A stretch of 64,000 bases of DNA from Symbiodinium natans (taxonomy: Eukaryota > Sar > Dinophyceae > Suessiales > Symbiodiniaceae), in assembly GCA_905221605.1 (NCBI GenBank), contig CAJNDS010000025.1, positions 114,501 to 178,500 of the forward strand, written 5' to 3'. This document shows positions 60,211-64,000 of the stretch, one piece after another. The notes beneath the pieces are model-generated. The model had not been told where the DNA came from. It was given only the letters and a program-made list of their open reading frames with translations, and searched no databases. Within the stretch, counting starts at the first letter, position 1. Every line of letters starts with the position of its first letter. Position numbers and translations under genes: made by a program.

Positions 60211-63200
60211 CGTTCCTAACGTGTCACTACGTGCAAGCATGCACTTCACTACATGCTGACTACATGAACCTCGAGAAACCACGCGAAAGCCCCTGAGCTC
60301 GAGAGCGAGGAGTATGGTAGCTTGTGGGCTGCAAAACAATGTGACGTGCCCAGTGATCGCACTGCATGGTATGATCCCTTTTGCAACGGCTTTCTATCGC
60401 CGCCCGGCTGTATCAAGCCTAAACTTGCCCTTTTTCTGAAACCGGAGCTGAGCTCCATGCCGGCATCGCAAACACCCTGAAGTGTTGGTTCAAGCGAAAC
60501 TCTACAGTAGAGGGCACCTCTCAAGGTTCATTTATGAGAGTCAAAAACATGCTTCAATTACGCATGAAACCTCAGACAGCGAAGCACTACTCGTTGTGCA
60601 GCATATTGAGCCTTTAGAGCATGCATATCCATGCTTCCTTGGCGAGACTTATTGCTCTCCCTCAACCCTTGTGCCCTAAACCCTAAACTAATCAATGCAA
60701 GGCACATGCTTAGAGCGTTCGTTTCAATGAATCTCATAGTATTGTGATCTGATTCTTGCTGTATTGTGATCTTCTCTCTGCGATATAAATCTTGGTTCAT
60801 GATGCTACATGATACTACTGTACGATGTAAATGTTCTATTCTCATGTTCATAACAAACGCTATATTCTTCTGATGAGCCTTTTGTGCATAGTTCGCCTCA
60901 TCAGCCGCATCCAACTAGCAACTGGCAACTAACCATGCACGAAGCTGCTCTGGTACTTTGTGCTAAACCCTAGACGCTAAACAACCCCCACATGTTCCGT
61001 GCCGGGCCTGGTATTCCTCTGTCCACTTCTGCGAGACAGAACCGCGGAACCCGAAAACGCCGCCCGCTCCGGCTTCCTGGGCCAATTGCCGATTCTGCAA
61101 ACAGCTGGGGGTCAGTGCTTGACCACAAAATCCAGACTATCCGCCTACAAGTACGTTCTAGACTCCTCATGACAGCATTTTGAGGATTTGCCAGGCTGCT
61201 GTGGTTTCTGTAAGGCAGCCGATGAACTGTGAGAACTTGAGTTGCTCAGCAGCTATCGGTGTGCATGGTCTAACGGTTCAGTCTTGGGGGTGCGTGACCT
61301 CAGGGCGAGGCCCTGAAGGCGCAAACCGATCTGCTGCACAACCCCAAGCGCTAAACGGTCCTCAGGGTCCTAAGCCTCATCGATCATGGCATCGTGCACC
61401 GAACACCGATCGGTGCTCAATCAGCCCCTTGGAGACGAGAAGCGGTGATGAGCATGGGCTTCTCGCCGGCCTGCTGCTTAGGAAGGGCTTTTTACGACAG
61501 TCGGGCTCTGTCGGGCTCTGGCGCACTTGGGGTGCGGACTTCCGGTGTCGCATCTCAGCGTTTGCACGCTCAGGCTGCCCAAACCTTGAACATGAAAGGG
61601 GGCAACGGCATCACCTCTTGCTGACTTGAAAACACGAACCTTCGGACTCAAAAGGGTCGTTCTGCTGTCAGCTCACGCAGCTGCACACTTGTCGAATCCA
61701 AGGAGGATATGCCATCCACGCACACGTAGTTGCTTCTGGAGTGTGTTGAGGCGTCGTACTCAAGTTTCCGGATTCAAAGATCATTCTTCTGTCTCTGCAG
61801 GCCTGAAGCGACCACAGCCGCACTTGCTCCCAAATGCCAGGGATCTCCTCCACTTCCTGAACTAGTGGCAGTGGCCGCATGAAGATTCAGAACAGGGAAC
61901 TTTTCAGGAGGCCACGTAAACGGAACTTGCACCTACTTCTCAGCAAGCCTTGAGACAGGCCAAGGCCAAGCAACTCACGGCGATTCCAGCCAGACCATCC
62001 GCCGTTTAAGCTACGAATCCCATCGCACCTCCTTTACCACCGGGTGTGTCGTTGGGTACCAGGCCAAATACCTTATGGAAGAAAGGCACGCAAAAAAACA
62101 CAGGGGGCTTACAACTACCGATGTAAAGCGCATCAGCCCCTGGCCATCTAGAAGCCAACGCGTTTTGGGTGCTGACCAGGCGCAGGTGGAATGCATAGAC
62201 ATCCACTGTCCCAAGCTGCCGGTCCTGGTCACCCACAGGAATTTAGCAGTCTATCGGGCTACAGTCGAGCTTCCCCGAGAGCCCTGGGGTGTAGTGTGCG
62301 CAGGAGGACTGGGCTTCTCGCGCAGAAGCCCAGCAACGTCCAGACGAGCATAAGTCATCCAGCGTCCACCGGTTCTATGAGTCGCTCTGGGAAAGCTTCC
62401 CAGCAACTTCACAGTCCCAAAAACTCCAGGGCGCCTGAAACCCAAGAACGACAATCCTCCCAGCCGCCTCCCCGGCATGGTTGGACCCGTAGCTGATCAA
62501 GCGACTTCGCCCACTGTGCCTGGTGGGAGGGCGAGACTTGGGTCAGGTTCAGGGTTTATAAGAGGCGGGAGCCGGGTTGCAACGTAGCAGCGTCCAGTGT
62601 GCACGACAAGATCCGGTCTGAAATGCACCCATGATACGCCCTGCTTAGCTAGCGAAGGCCCTGTCTGCCGTGCATCGGAGCCGACCCAAACTTAACGTAC
62701 CTGAACTGCTCCAGTGTCGGCTAATCCTTCAGCCTGGTCCTCCATCCACAGACACTGGAAACCAAGCAGGGGCTCTTGGGAAGCAATCCAAGACCACAAC
62801 CGGAAGCCTGCGCAGCTGCGCCGCCATGGACTCGTATGCACGGCAGCTGGCATCACCATCGTCGAAAGACTCCTGAAGGCATGTCGGGCAGGGGCGCCTT
62901 TGACCCTAGCAGGTGCCAAACACAAAAGTGCACCGACTTCACACATTAGCGAAGCATGTCATAGTCCTGTGCCTCAGGACGGAGTTAAAGATGCTAAAGA
63001 CGACAGAAGCCTATCACAGTGTGTCCGTGTTGCCCTCCAAACCGGCTTAGTGGCTCAGTGATCCTGAGAGATGTGGGGGCAGTATGGGGCCCTGTGCAAG
63101 GCACGGAGTCCAAAGAGCTGAAGGGTCTCAAGGGTGCATCCAAGAGTCTCCCTCATTAAAGAAGCCGTAGAAAATCACCTCAGCTTCGGGCCCTTTCATC

Positions 63201-64000
63201 CCAAACCTTCCGAAAGCCTGCGACCCGAGCTGGGGGGGCAGCAACTGAAGCCGGGTCCACCAGGCAACTAAAACAAGCACGTGCACCCTCCCTGGGCTCT
63301 AGACTCCAAAGAACTCATCAACGTCCAAAATTGTACGGGAAACAAGCCCTTCAATCATTCAGACTCTCAAACGACTCGAAAAACAGTAGTACTCTTCGGT
63401 TGCACTTGCAGCTCGCAAAGTCAGCGCCAGAAATCAAGATGAAGCATGGTACAGTTTCCTGGCAGGAATGGCCGTCATGAATCAACCTAGCCAAGAAGAA
63501 ACGACAGAGGGAAACTCGAGGATGCATATGCGTTGGCAGTGTCAGCAAGATGCTGGCGAGCCAGACAAGATGTGTCATGTCATGGAAGTACCGTACAGAG
63601 GTTTTACAGTTTTACGGCTCGTGAACGACGGAATATACAAAGCCTAAGCCCTGCAGCTCAGCAGCCGATGGATGGTTTGCCGATGCCCGCGCCATCTCTT
63701 CAGCCATGCCTGAAGAGTTCGGCATCTGCCAAACAGGACAAGGGCCAGCCTAGAGCTTCCGATGTGCGCTCAAGGCATCGACCCTCGTCCAGCTTCTGGT
63801 AAAATCGGTGACCGGTCACGCCGAGTCTCGGAAGCTCTGTGCCATGAACGTTGCATCGGCAAAGTCGGCGGCGGTGTTCTGCCAGCCCAGGACCTCCTGG
63901 AGCACAAGGGATGGTTTTTTGTGGGGCAACTAAGTATAAGCAAGAGCTCGAATCAAAACCCCCTTGGAGGTATTGTACTTGTAAGATCCTATGACCCATG
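60211..64000. other. Intergenic to the window end
   Basis: No gene recognised. It contains a short telomere-like tract at 60673-60690 and a G run near 63230-63238. The open frames on both strands overlap one another and show no motif. Confidence 0.45.
60673..60690. repeat. Short telomere-like CCCTAAA tract
   Basis: Two perfect CCCTAAA units followed by a partial one. Confidence 0.6.

Overview
The window reads as nuclear DNA of a dinoflagellate, most likely Symbiodiniaceae-like. Four things point there. Protein-coding DNA is very sparse and most of the 64 kb has no recognisable gene. One intron is removed at GC-AG borders. Short interstitial tracts of CCCTAAA/TTTAGGG-type repeat are scattered throughout. 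A retroelement carries a cytosine-5 DNA methyltransferase, a cargo I recall being reported from dinoflagellates. The taxon is an inference; no rRNA, tRNA or bacterial-style operon was recognised.

Layout. 1-2.4 kb: no gene seen. 2.47-7.22 kb (minus): one convincing host gene of two exons. It encodes a secreted or membrane protein with about nine calcium-binding FG-GAP/VCBS-type repeats, Cys-rich ephrin-receptor-like repeats, membrane segments and a C-terminal domain with an SHYWG motif. Its only visible intron (4086-4674) looks like a recently inserted non-autonomous DNA transposon (an 'introner') with an 8-bp target duplication, CAGGG-type terminal inverted repeats and many GTTTAAAC palindromes. 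7.2-52.8 kb: a long desert of microsatellites, telomere-like tracts, poly-G runs, a TACGGGCYY minisatellite, two or three doubtful coding remnants and several fold-back elements. Five copies of one ~100-bp palindromic MITE family (33.26, 39.70, 40.34, 40.76 and 45.66 kb) are each flanked by an 8-bp duplication. 52.86-59.73 kb (minus): a decayed tyrosine-recombinase retroelement, read in the order tyrosine recombinase, Gag-like, cytosine-5 methyltransferase, reverse transcriptase, RNase H. 59.7-64 kb: two tandem hairpins beside the retroelement, then non-coding DNA.

How it fits together. The retroelement proteins would act as one mobile system: Gag packages RNA, RT/RNase H makes DNA, the methyltransferase could mark that DNA, and the recombinase integrates it. 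Frame breaks and an in-frame stop indicate that this copy is dead. The intron and the MITEs are traces of separate cut-and-paste DNA transposons that make 8-bp duplications, as hAT elements do.
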